From positions 122,825,050 to 122,889,049 of the forward strand of contig OX421961.1 of NCBI GenBank assembly GCA_949128115.1: a DNA stretch of 64,000 nt. The letters are read 5' to 3'. Shown here piece after piece: positions 45,533 to 56,682 of this stretch. Each line of letters opens with the position of its first letter. The first letter of the stretch is position 1. The notes beneath the pieces were generated by a model. The model did not search any database, was not told the origin of the DNA, and saw nothing but the letters and a program-made list of their open reading frames with translations. Position numbers and translations under genes: made by a program. The stretch is from Anaspis maculata (taxonomy: Eukaryota > Arthropoda > Insecta > Coleoptera > Scraptiidae).

Positions 45533-46689
45533 GGAAATTTCTAGAAATCTCGTAAAATCTCTAGAAATCGCTGAAAATCTTGAAGAGAAATATTTATAAA
45601 TTCTGTAGAAATCCTTGGAACTCCTTAGAAGTTCTCGGAAATCCTTATAAATCTTCAAACTCTCAACTAATCCTGTAGAAATCTTTTAAAATCCTAAAAC
45701 TTCCCATGGATACCTTAAAAAATTCCAAGAAATTCCATACAAATCTTCAGGAATCCTAAGAAATCCAGTAGAAATTTTGAGGAGTCCGTTAAAGACCCGT
45801 AGAGATTTTTGGAAATCGCTCGAATTCTCGTGAAAATCATTTAAAGTCTCGAGAAATTCTTGTAGTTATTGGAAATCTTCAGAAATCATTTCTTTACAAT
45901 TATCGTACAGATCCCTACAAATCACAAATTCCATACAAATCTCTGGAAATCCCTAAAAATCTTGTGGAAATATTAACACATTCCTAGAAGTCCTACAGAA
46001 ATCTTCAGAACCCCCCAGAAATTCTCAAAAATATTTAGCAATATCGCAGGAATCTTTGAAAATCCCTAGTAATCCTGTGGAAAAACTATAGAAATCCTCA
46101 CAAATCTCGTAACATTTTTTGGAAATACCTGGAAATTCCGTGAAAATCTCCTAAAAAAACATAAAAATTCTCACAATTTCTCAGAAATTTTCCAGATCTT
46201 TTACTAATTTCAAGGAATCCCTCGAGATCTTGTAGAGATCCCCAGAGTCTTGACAAACACGTAGAAATTCTCACATAAATACTCAGAAACTCTGTAGAAA
46301 TCCCTGGTAATCCCGTGAAAATCTTTGGAAATATTCAAATAATTTGTAGAAATCTTCAAAGGCCTGAAAACTTCCATAAAAACCTTTGGATATTCCTAGA
46401 AATCCCGAACAAATGTTCAGAAATCCTGTAGAAACTCTCAAAACTGCCTGAAAATATCAGAAATACTTAGAAATCTCGTAGAAATCCCTAGAAATCCCAT
46501 ATCTACTAGTCTTCAATCTCAGCCTGTAGAAATCTTGAAAAGAAGAAGAAATAAGAAAGATACACATCCTCAATTTCAGAACTCTCTAGAACTTGAATAA
46601 CTTAGAACAAACCTCTCAAACACCTAAAAACCCTGTAAAAATCTTCAAAAATCTCTAGATATCTTGCGGGAACCTTTGATAGCTATTAA

Positions 46690-47195
46690 TGTATTAAGGC
46701 AGTTATAACGATGATGATAGCCGAGGGCAGGAACCCCCCCCCCCCTGAGGTCCCTTTAGGGCCCGAGGGGCGTACGTTGCCTGAGGTTATTGTCATCTGA
46801 TAATTTCCGTAATTCATAGATAGTTGTATTCCATACCGAACAGACTTTTCCTTGTTCAGAAAGGTTAGAGTTTTTCAAATTAATTTGTCACGGTTGACAT
46901 GGGCTAGAAGGAGTTATGGATCCATAACAACCCTCGAAGGAATTATTAATTTCGTGACTCCCTAGGGATTTATGACCCCCGCAATGTATACCGTAACCAA
47001 AACATTATTTAGTTATGATTAATCTGTAGGGAGTTTTAGTGATTCCATATAAATATTCAGAAATCAAGTTGTAGGTACACGGATCATTCATCCAATGTAT
47101 CACTATCAAAAAATCTCGAACCTTATTGAAAAAAAAAAAAAAAAACCCCTTATAAAATGTGTAAGATAATAATAAAGATTTCACAATTAAATTCC
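46690..47195. other. non-satellite insert in the array
   Basis: It contains a C14 run (46735-46748), cctttagggcccgagggg and an A/T-rich tail. There is no terminal repeat or gene. It may be an insertion or an older island. Confidence 0.4.
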
Positions 47196-48481
47196 TAGAA
47201 ATCATGTTTGGGAATCTCTAGTAAACCCGTGGAAATCTTCAAAAATCCCTAGAAATTTTCACAGGAACCTTCAGAAATCTCGGTAATAATAAGATTAGAA
47301 ACCCCGTAGACATCTTCGGAAATCCTCATAAATTCTCGTGAAAATCTTCAGGAATCCCTAAAAACCTCGAACAAATCTCTGCAAATCCCTAGAAATCCCT
47401 TAGAAATCTTGAGTTTTTCAGAAATCCCTAGAGACCGTAGAAATATCCATCCAATTCCATCAAAAATTACATGGAAATTATTGGTAATTTTCAAGAGTCT
47501 TTGGAAAATCCTAGAATTGTCGTAGAAATTCTTAGAAATTCCATACAGATCTTTGGGAATCCCTAGAAATTCCGTTGTGATTCTCAGAAGCTTCTAGAAA
47601 TCCTTGGAAATTCGCATAAATCAAGTCGAAATAATCCTGCAAGAATATCCAGAAATCTGTAGAGATCTTGTTGAAGTCTTCCGGGAACCTTATGAATTTT
47701 CAGAAACCGCATAAAATCATCAAAAATCTAGAACAATCTTGTCGCAATCACTGAAAATTCCTACAAAATCCGTTTAAAATATCCAGAAATCCTAAAAAAT
47801 GTCGTGAAAATATTCAGAAATCCCTGGGAATCTCTAACGAATATCCAGAAACCCTCAGAGATCCCGTAGAATTCTTCAAAAATCCCAAGAAATTCTCACA
47901 AGAATCCTCAGAGATCTCGTAAATATTCTTAGAAATCATGTAAAATCTTCAGAAGTCCCTAAAACCTTTTCAAAAATCTCGTGAAAATCTCAAGTAATCC
48001 CTAGAAACTTCATACAAGTCTTCATTGATTCCTAGAAATTCTGCTGAAATAATGAGAAATCCTTAGAAATTTTTGGGAGTCCCCAAAAATCTCTAAAAAT
48101 CCTTACAAAATCTAGTAAAAATTCTTGCAAATCTCTGAAAATCCCGTGGAAATCTCTACAAATCTATAGAAACTCTCAAGAATCATTCTTGATTCAAAAC
48201 TTCAGAAATTCCATATGAATTTTTAGGAATTCCATGGAAATCTATATAAGTCTCTCAATTTCTCGAGGAAATCTTCAAAAATCTCTGGAATTTCTGTACA
48301 AGTTTTTAGAAAGCCCTAGAAACTCTCGAAAATTCTCAGAAATCGTGTAGAAATCTCTAGAAGTCCCTAAAAATTTTGCAGAGGGTCATTGAAGATTTCA
48401 TCGATATTTTCAAGAATCCTGCAAAAGCTCTTTAGAACTCTTTAGAAGTATTCAGAAATTTTGAGGAAATATTAGAAACTT

Positions 48482-48832
48482 CTACCAATCTTGTAGAAAT
48501 CTTCAAGAATCCCATGAAACCCTTCAGGAATACCTTAAAATTTCATTCAAATCTCTGGCAATCCTTGGAAATCCTGTATAAATCGTAAGAACCTAGAAAT
48601 TCTCGGAAATCTCTTAAATATTCAAGTGACTACCAATCTTGTAGAAATCTTCAAGAATCCCATGAAACCCTTCAGGAATACCTTAAAATTTCATTCAAAT
48701 CTCTGGCAATCCTTGGAAATCCTGTATAAATCGTAAGAACCTAGAAATTCTCGGAAATCTCTTAAATATTCAAGTGACTACCAATCTTGTAGAAATCTTC
48801 AAGAATCCCATGAAACCCTTCAGGAATACCTA
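48482..48832. repeat. 148-bp higher-order repeat within the satellite
   Basis: The block starting ctaccaatcttgtagaaatc begins at 48482, 48630 and 48778, exactly 148 bp apart, and the first two look identical. The third is cut at about 48832 by the foldback and resumes, slightly diverged, at 50306 (aatttcatacaaatctctgg). This is a recent local amplification on top of an old array. Confidence 0.85.
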
Positions 48833-50305
48833 ATAGTGGGAGCGGTACGCAAAAGCATACCGCATTTTGGAGTGCAGTAACGAGATTTTGCTTGGGCGTA
48901 CTTTATACCAAGACAAGCGATTTGACCCGCAGCACTCAATATTTCGTCCCTTAGGGGGCCAATGGGGGCCCTCCAAATTTTCAAGATGCAAGAACTTTCA
49001 CAAAATGATCATTAAGTATCGTCATGTATGTCATAAGTGAAGCTTACGGGTCTATTGAAAATGTTTTCACCAAATGTCGTCGTGTCCGATTCATTCTTCA
49101 CATTTGAAAAAAAAATTCTTTCGCAGAGGTCAAAAAAACTGTTTTTATTTTTTCTGCTGTGCAAGGAAACGATAAATTCATATGTTTTGTTGCGTTCTCT
49201 ACTAAATCGCGTTCCGTAAGCCCAAATATGAAGACAATTTTTTCGCAATATCATTTTTCCAAGAAGAGGTGACCTCTTCAGTACACTTTTTTCAACAGCA
49301 TTTTTTTCAATGTTCCTAGTGGATAAGACTGTCAATTTTTGCAGATATGAGAAGCTTGAACTCTTTTATTAGTAATTTCCATGCAACATGGCTTCAAAAC
49401 ACACAAGAGAGCCCTAAAACTTTTTTTTTCTGCTGGGCCGTCAAATTTTTGGCATGCTGATTTTGTAGTAGGGGAGACGCGCAAATAAATGAGATCTAGT
49501 CTAGGCGAATAAAATCTACCGGAAAATACACCTACTTACACCTAACGACTCTGCATTTTGTTGTACTGCAATAAAACACGGCATGGAAAATTATTTTCTG
49601 TTGAAACTAAATCGCCTGCGCCTGCAGCCTGGATTGAATACTGGTCCGCGTCTCTCCTACTATAAAATCAAAATATCGTAAGTTGGACGGCCCAGCAGAG
49701 AAAAAAAAATTTTGGGCTCCCTTGGGCGTTTTAGAGTCATGTTGCTTCGCAACTACCAAGAAAAGAGTTCGAGGTCTCCATTCCTGCAAAAATTACGAGT
49801 GATATCCAGTGGGGACATAGAAAGAAATGCTCTTGGAAAAGTGGTACTGAAGAGGTCACCACTTCTTTGAAAAATACCATTACAACAAAAATTTCACTAT
49901 AATTAGGTTTAGGGAATGCGATTTAGTTGGGAACGCAACAAAACATATGAATTTATCGTCTCCTTGCATAGAAGAAAAAATTAAAACAGTTTTTTTGACT
50001 TCTGCCAAAGAATTTTTTTTTCAAGTGTGAAGAATGAATCGGACACAACGACAATTGATGAAAATATCTTCAATAGACCCGTAAGCTTCACTTATGACAT
50101 ACATGACGATACTCAATGATCGTCATGTGGAACTTATTGCATCTTGAAAATTTGGAGGGCCCCCATTGGCCCCCTAAGGGAAAAAATATCGAGTGCTGCG
50201 GGTCAAATCGCTTGTCTTGGTATAAAGTATGCCCATACCAAATCTCGTTACTGCACTCCAAAATGCAGTATCGATGTGTTTTTAGGTGTGAACCGCTTGC
50301 ACTAT
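48832..50305. mobile_element. 1.5-kb foldback, ATAGTG...GCGGT termini
   Basis: The left end atagtgggagcggtacgc and right end (reverse complement atagtgcaagcggttcac) bound arms of about 700 bp that match to the centre near 49570. It interrupts the third 148-bp repeat, so its insertion postdates that amplification. The target is TA-like but not exactly resolvable. Single arms of the same family lie at 11104-11290 and 31495-31682. There is no transposase. Confidence 0.8.
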
Positions 50306-51170
50306 AAAAATTTCATACAAATCTCTGGGAATCCTTGGAAATCCTGTATAAATCGTAAGAACGTAGAAATTCTCGGAAATCTCTTAAATATTTAAGAATT
50401 TTCAAAACCGAAGAAATCTCATACTGATCTTCAATCTCAGCCCGTAGAATACCTTTAAACAATAGAAATGACATACGCATGTGCCATCCCAGAACTCCCC
50501 AGAAATTCTCAAAAATCCTTGGAAATCCCTGAAAACCCCGTAAAATATTCAGAAATCCCTAGAAATCTCAAACTCTCACTTGTATTATTTATTTCATTGT
50601 AGCAATTACATTTTGTGGTATTACATTCGCCAAGTAGCCTCAGGAACCCTTATGATCCCGTAAAACTCCTAAGAAATCTCTGGGAATTCTCACAGGGATC
50701 ATAAAAAAGCTCGTTAGTATATTTAGAAAACCCGTAGAAATCTTCCTCGAAATCTTCAGAAATCCTTCGCAATTCTTCAAAAATCTCGAAAAATGTCCAA
50801 GAATCCCTAGAAATCTCACACAAATTTTGATATGTTCCTAAAAATCCCTGAGAAATTTTGAACCTCTCAGAAATCTCTAGAAACAGTAGGAATATCAAAA
50901 AATCCTTAGAAATTATTGGTAAGTCTTTATAAATCCCTAGAATTGTAGAAATTCCTGAGAATCGAGAATAAATTTTCGGAAATCCTTGAAAATCTTGTAG
51001 TGATCCCGAAAAATCTCTAAAAATTCAGAAATCCACAGAAATCTCACGGGTATTATCAGAAGAATCCTGTAAATTCTTCAGAAATCCCTAGAAATCTTGT
51101 AGAAGACTTCTGAGATCCTTATAATTTTCAGAAATCTCGTAGAAATCTTTAGAAATTCAGAAGAACCATT

Positions 51171-51576
51171 GTTCTAATTATTGTCAACATTGTAATAACT
51201 GGTTCCGTTATGATTTCGTCTTGTGTGTGAATTCTAAATTTAGTCACTTTGGATTGTTTTACGTGCACGTTGAATGATGAGTCACACGTACTTCAAACAC
51301 AAAATTATTCACCGGGATCAGCACAAAGGACCATTAGTTTTATGAATTTATGACCCGCCGGTGGGTACGTGTCTTCCATGGATTTTTCCCCACAAGCAGC
51401 AACAACTGAATTATCAATCCTGCTGATGCAGGATACACCAACGTTTCGATTGTATCATAAATTACTCTTACTTGGGAGAGTTTCCCGAAACAACTTCACC
51501 GATTAAATGGGAAATATTTAATAAGGGTATGGGAAATATTTAATAAGGGTGGACGAACAAAACGAGTGTTTGTTGG
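51171..51576. other. no gene recognised
   Basis: The only structure seen is a short direct repeat (gggaaatatttaataagggt at 51509 and 51530). Confidence 0.4.
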
Positions 51577-52330
51577 TGTACTATTATATTACGCCCCTTC
51601 CACCCTCCATCTGACATAACATTCATTTGTCTGTGATCGTCTTAACCATTCGGTCCGTTTTGTTCGTGAGTGAAACGACTCGAGGAGGAAGAAGAAGGAG
51701 TTTAATGAAACACGCTCATTGCACAGATAGTTACATTTACCTAAAGCAAAATAAGTGCAAAATTATTCTTTTATGGTTCTTTTCAAAAAACACCCAGCAC
51801 AGGACTGACAGAATTGCCAAAATTATAGAAACAATTAAAACACAACAACAAAATATGTCAGTCAAAGAAAAAAATAGTGACGAATTCGGAAACAGGCACT
51901 CAGCGGAAGAATTCGTTGAGCAAACCCCTGAGTTGGGCCCAAAGAAGAAAATTTCCAAATATGTGACAAAATGACAAGCGACTTATTGATAATTTCCGGT
52001 ATTCAATGTAAGTAGTTATTAGTAAAACAAAATCGCAGCAACATCAGTAGACAAATGTAAAAGTAGAAAGTGCATAATAGAATCAATAAGGCATAACAAA
52101 ACCAGCAATAATAAAACACATCAATACAAAAATTCCGGAACGGTGTTAGTTGGGGACCTTGAAAAATCCATACATCAAAGATCCGATAAAAAATATCAGC
52201 GGGCGTCAAAAATGACATAAAAATATACCAGAGTCAAAAAAAGACGGCGGACAAATGACACTGACATGAAAATCAAATCATGCACAGACAAAAATACGAC
52301 GCACCACGAACAGCACGTACTCTAAAGTCA
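51577..52330 (+). mobile_element. LTR-like element, diverged copy 3
   Basis: It begins tgtactattatattacgccc and follows the order of copies 1 and 2: cggtccgttttgttcgtgag, aacacgctcattgcacag, then a short frame with ELGPKKKISKYVTK. Much of the remainder is deleted or diverged, and the right end is approximate. The matching frame in copy 1 reads ELGPKKKVLKHVTK, so the short peptide is better preserved than its surroundings. Confidence 0.6.
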
Positions 52331-52744
52331 TGAAGTCATGAAATGCCCTCTGTCCCCTTGACCGCATGGCCAGGCCATGGATTTCTACAAATAGTTGCTC
52401 TCATAGTCACATGTCAATAATTGGAACATAAATTTTCAAACCTATAGACGGCGCACTTATTTAATACATGCTAAAGCTTTCCATATAAAATTATATTAGA
52501 TAGTAATCCGGGTAGTTTTTATTCTAGGGTAAAAAAAAACTTTTCGAGCTATTAAATACATTGCTAGTGTCGGCAGGCATCAGATAATTTTTGCTGTAGA
52601 CTTGTAGGTACGTACGTTGATAGACCATCGTTCAAAATAACTTGACATGCTGTTATTACAAAGATTTTTTTTTTATACCTAATGTGTATAAAAAGCTCGT
52701 GCTCGTACAATGTGGTGTGAAACTGCAGTCGTATACCTATCCCA
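52331..52744. other. no gene recognised
   Basis: AT-rich sequence without recognisable features. Confidence 0.4.
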
Positions 52745-53625
52745 TGAAATCCGTCTTGATTTATGCTGGTCCCCGGCTCGGACTCTCTTTCACGCACCCG
52801 AAGGAGCACGAAAGTAATGCATGCCCATTTATTTTTATTTCGCCTTAATTTCTGCATGACTTATAATCCCAGTTAACGTCTTCCCTACCAGCCACTTATT
52901 TACGCTTCTTTGGGCTGTTTCGTGTGCTTTCTTCGGCGTGATTCATTCCAAACACAATTACGTTGACAGGACCCGTGAGACGGAAAACGTACAACAAGAA
53001 GCTCGGAATCTTAAAAGTTTGTAGCTGCCGAGGTAGCCGCTATCTAATCATGTGAAGTTTTCGATGTGAATACTTTTGTTATGGTCTGGTTTGATGGGCA
53101 CCAAGAGGAAAAAAGGGTGCGAGGAATTTAGCTTTTGTGAGCCACTATAGTGTGAGAACCGCTGGCTAGAAGACGATAGCGGACCAATCAGATGATCAGA
53201 AATCAGAAAGGGGAGGATAACTACAAAAAATGTACTAGTGCAGCTGACATCGATGATCACAAGTTTTGGAATCAAGCGTCACGTCATCAAGCCGACAGTT
53301 ACTTTCCATACCGACACTCTCAGCAAGTTGGAAAGGTCTTCTAATTCGTTTTGATTTGCCAGCTCGTCGGACTTTCTTTTCAGCTCGTGAAGGACAGCTC
53401 GCGAAAGTAATGCAAGCCCATTTATTTTTATTCCGGCTTAATTTTGTGCATGACTTATAATCCCAGTTAACGTCCTCCCCCTACAGCCACTTATACTCAC
53501 TTCTCTTTGGGCTGTTTCGTGTTTCCTTCGGCGTAATTCATTCAAAACACAATTTCGCTGACAGGACCCCGTGAGAGGAGAACGCGTACGCGTGGCACGG
53601 AGACGAAGCTCGGAATCTTAAGAGG
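52745..53625. repeat. local direct duplication (about 270 bp, two copies)
   Basis: 52745-53015 and 53340-53625 share tgacttataatcccagttaa, ttgggctgtttcgtgt, cattc-aaacacaatt and gaagctcggaatctta in the same order and orientation. About 320 bp lies between them. The copies have diverged by small indels. There is no coding signal. Confidence 0.8.
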
Positions 53626-53912
53626 AAGCAGGCCCGTCGCGCAAAAACCAAACGACGTTTAAAGCCAACAGCACACAGGAGCAGCACCGCTTGAATAGCA
53701 ATTACACTAAACTACTTGTTTTTTTTTAAACACCATGGAGCTTTTTATTTTTCGTTCTTCTCCCTCGCCTTGTCACCTTGACAGAGGTCGAAGTGTTGGA
53801 AATTAGATTCTCCGCCGGTCCCGGTCGGATGACGTTTTCACTCTTGTTGTGCATACCTGGAGTACGTTCAGCTCTGGTGTGATTCGAGTTGGCTGGGAGT
53901 CTCGCCACGTGA
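53626..53912. other. left flank of the Transib element
   Basis: I recognise nothing before the CGCCC duplication. Confidence 0.4.
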
Positions 53913-54014
53913 CGCCCCACAGTGGAATTTCTCATGATAAACATGGCAAGAATTCCGATTCCCATTATTGTAGTAGGCCGAGGTCACAAACTCGTATAAT
54001 TCTCCTTCAGTGAC

Positions 54015-54403
54015 ATGTCTCTTTCATTCAAAATCTCACGGAATTACATAAGCTCCTGGACTATTCTTGAATTGACGAGTTGCCCCAAAAATTCAAAACG
54101 ACAAATGTTCAACAAAGTCAACCGTTTTGCGTCCCAGCTTGAATCAAGATGGCAAGCTTGCCACCGAAAGGAAGAAATATTCCTTCAAAGGAATAGGGAA
54201 TGGCTAGCATCCAAGAGAACTTTCAAAAAGCATGAAAAACAAGCTCATTAAGAGTGGTCGTCCAGCAATTGATTTCACGCAGAGTAGTGACCGAACGAAA
54301 CAAAAGAAACTGAAAAACTAAGGTCCAGAAGCGAGTCTTTCAGAACTAGCGTATACCACCCAAATGTCGTTGAGAGCAGCTGGTCAAATCAAGGGTTCAA
54401 AGT
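54015..54403 (+). pseudogene. Transib transposase fragment 1 (N terminus)
   Basis: The ATG at 54015 opens a frame with MSLSFKISRNYISS, then NRFASQLESRWQACHRKEEI and LQRNREWL, a basic N-terminal region of the Transib type. After a stop at 54249 another frame gives GRPAIDFTQSSDRTKQKK and, near the end, MSLRAAGQIKGSK, which runs up to the LTR insertion. The S.R.K.RK and MSLR.AG pattern is typical of the family. The frame continues after the LTR at 56423. Confidence 0.75.
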
Positions 54404-56418
54404 TGTAATGGTACGCCCCCCCTCTCCCCCCAGTGACATTTTCACGTGTTTGGCCTCTGGTCGTCGGAATTCTACGTTGTGCCCGTTTTTGCTCGCATCT
54501 AAACCCTTTGATCCGCTTTTGTTCATGAGGTGAACGACCCGAGGGGGAAGAAGGTGGACTACAATGAAACACGCTCATTGCACAGAAATTACATTTACTC
54601 AAAACAAATGAAGTGCAAAATTAGTCTTTTATGATTCTTTTCTCAAAACACCTAACACGTGACTGACAGAATGGGCAAAATGTACAAAATGGACAAAATG
54701 AACAAAATGGACAATAAGAACAAAATAATAAAACAATTGAAAAACAACACAACAAAATATAACAAACTGTCAAGTCAAAGAAAATGGAGAGTGACGGATT
54801 CGGAAAAAGAGCACTCATGTGGAAGAACCCAGTCGAAGAAACCACTGAGTTGAGCTCAAAGAAAAGGGTTCTCAAACATGTTATGACAAAATGTAAAACT
54901 CACTGAGACTTTGTTCTCTCTACCGCAACGCAGCAAATAACGCAAAGTAACGCAACACAACGCAAAGTAACGCAAAGCAACGCAAAGCAACGCAAAGCAA
55001 CGCAAAGCAACGCAAAGTAACGCATAATACGCAAAACAAAAGGTCGCCACACTCACACAAACACACCAAAAACAACAACTGAAGACATGTTAGTAGACAG
55101 GACATAATAAACAAAACACTACAATATAACTACAAAATAATACTGAATGGCGGGACGGTGGGCGTATCCCGTGTCCGAGGACACTGAAAGAGAACCTAAC
55201 CCACAAAAGCTGACATTTGCCTCGTTACGCGAGTCGCAAGCGACTAAGTTGCAACCAATCAAACGTATCCGCTATTGCTGTCCCAGTCCATTCCCCGACA
55301 GGTGACATAAAATCATCTCATAACAAACAAAGCAAAATCAATTAACATGACACCCCAACAAAAAGTACCGTACAACCTGCTTGGACGGTAGGACCCAATG
55401 ACACATGTGCAAAACAAAACATTGAAAACAGTCAAGTTAGGTTGAGCGGAAGCGGGTGATGACACGAAATACGACTTTCACGGTATTCAAGAAAATATTA
55501 GTAACATAGGTACATCAAGGCTCGATCATACTCGCAAGCGCCATTTGCAAAATCTCAGGGGATAATTCGAAGTAAACAAACAAAAAAAAGGATAAATATT
55601 TGAGAACCGGAACAGACGGAGGGCTCTGAATATTATCACCAAGATTATGACACATCAAAGGTACAGCACTGACATTATAATGGAGTTGACTACAAAACTG
55701 TACATAAAAATGAGAACATAAAAATATCACAGATACTGACGTTCAGCTAAAATTTGACATAAAATTACAGTCAAGTGCACACATGAAAAACAAATTACAT
55801 ACAAAAAATTACTAATCTGACCATAGAATTATGACATAAAATTCAAACAGACAAAGTAAATGCAAGAAACACCTCACATTAAATTATTCCAGTCAAAAGC
55901 GGCAAGCGTACCTTTAAAATTATCTGAGCGTATGTTCTTTTCAATAAAAGGAAGTACTTTTAATTTAATTCGGCAGTGACTAATCAATCGAAACCAAGTA
56001 GTATTCAAATAGAAAACGACAAACGAATACACAAGTAATTTAAAAAAATTACAACAAAAATTAATATTTACCTACAAAACACACGCACAACACACAGCCT
56101 CTTCGAGCTCTGACCGCATCTTTCTGCCCCCGTGCTTGGTCTAGTTCCTCTCTTCCGTGCCTGCAGACGGCGAAGGCCCTCGTTTAAAGTAATAAAATCT
56201 CGTCGCTCGACCCATTTACATTCTTAAGACGGGCGACACTATGGTCGAAAGTCCCAAATGTGACCGTATCAAAACTGCCCGACCATGGGTTAACACAAGT
56301 TCGCATTTTTGTGCCTGTTTCGTTAACAGGGGAATTTTTTAAAACTAAATATTTCTAGCCATGCAGTGCGCTGATTTAATATACATTTTTATATGGTAAA
56401 ATAAGGCGAAATCCCACA
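54404..56418 (+). mobile_element. solo-LTR-like element, copy 2 (TG...CA, AAGT duplication)
   Basis: The 2015-bp block begins TGTAATGGTACGCCCC and ends GGCGAAATCCCACA, as in 13667-15446. AAGT is duplicated at 54400-54403 and 56419-56422. Keeping one AAGT lets the Transib frame continue without a shift, an independent proof of the ends. Compared with copy 1 it has extra sequence near 55800-56040 and a longer AACGC tandem repeat (54930-55030). A poly(A) signal lies near 56189. There are no internal retroelement genes. Confidence 0.8.
54930..55030. repeat. AACGCAAAGT/C tandem repeat
   Basis: About ten imperfect decamers lie within the LTR-like element, in the position corresponding to 14208-14293 but with more units. 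Confidence 0.8.
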
Positions 56419-56680
56419 AAGTTGATCAAAGAAGTAGCTTGCATCACCCCACAAAAAGCTTCTGAATACCTATGTTGCAGCTTTTTCGAAGAAGGAAAAA
56501 GTGCAAATAACGACCATCACTGGAGACGAAGCTTTGTCTACAATGGTGGAAGCTAAGCTAAATAAGCACCAGTGTAACACCATAAGGACGGTGGACAAAA
56601 AACAAATTCCCTTCCTATAAAACTGTCCAAATGGCAAAACTCCAGTGCTACCCGGAAAAACAATCCATTATAATTACTTA
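56419..56680 (+). pseudogene. Transib transposase fragment 2
   Basis: It reads LIKEVACITPQKASEYLCS, then, after a frameshift, DEALSTMVEAKLNKHQCNTI and, after a stop/frameshift near 56618, YKTVQMAKLQCYPEKQS. DEAL...VEA.L.KHQY..IR and AK..CYP are family blocks of Transib. It is interrupted at 56681 by the next foldback. Confidence 0.75.
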
Positions 56681-56682
56681 TA

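Larger units (their letters stand above)
45533..51170. repeat. degenerate AGAAATC satellite array (interrupted)
   Basis: The words agaaatc, aaaatct and tagaaatcc recur every 10-12 bases over 45533-46690, 47195-48832 and 50306-51170, about 3.7 kb in all. Units are strongly diverged, with no constant longer monomer except at 48482-48832. Interruptions are 46690-47195 (unrelated sequence with a run of 14 C) and the foldback 48832-50305. All frames in it are translations of the repeat. Confidence 0.85.

Noticed and set aside
45533..51170. Possible CRISPR-like array because of regularly repeated short words
   Set aside because: The words are degenerate, spacers are too short and variable, there are no cas genes, and the window is eukaryotic. 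It is a satellite.
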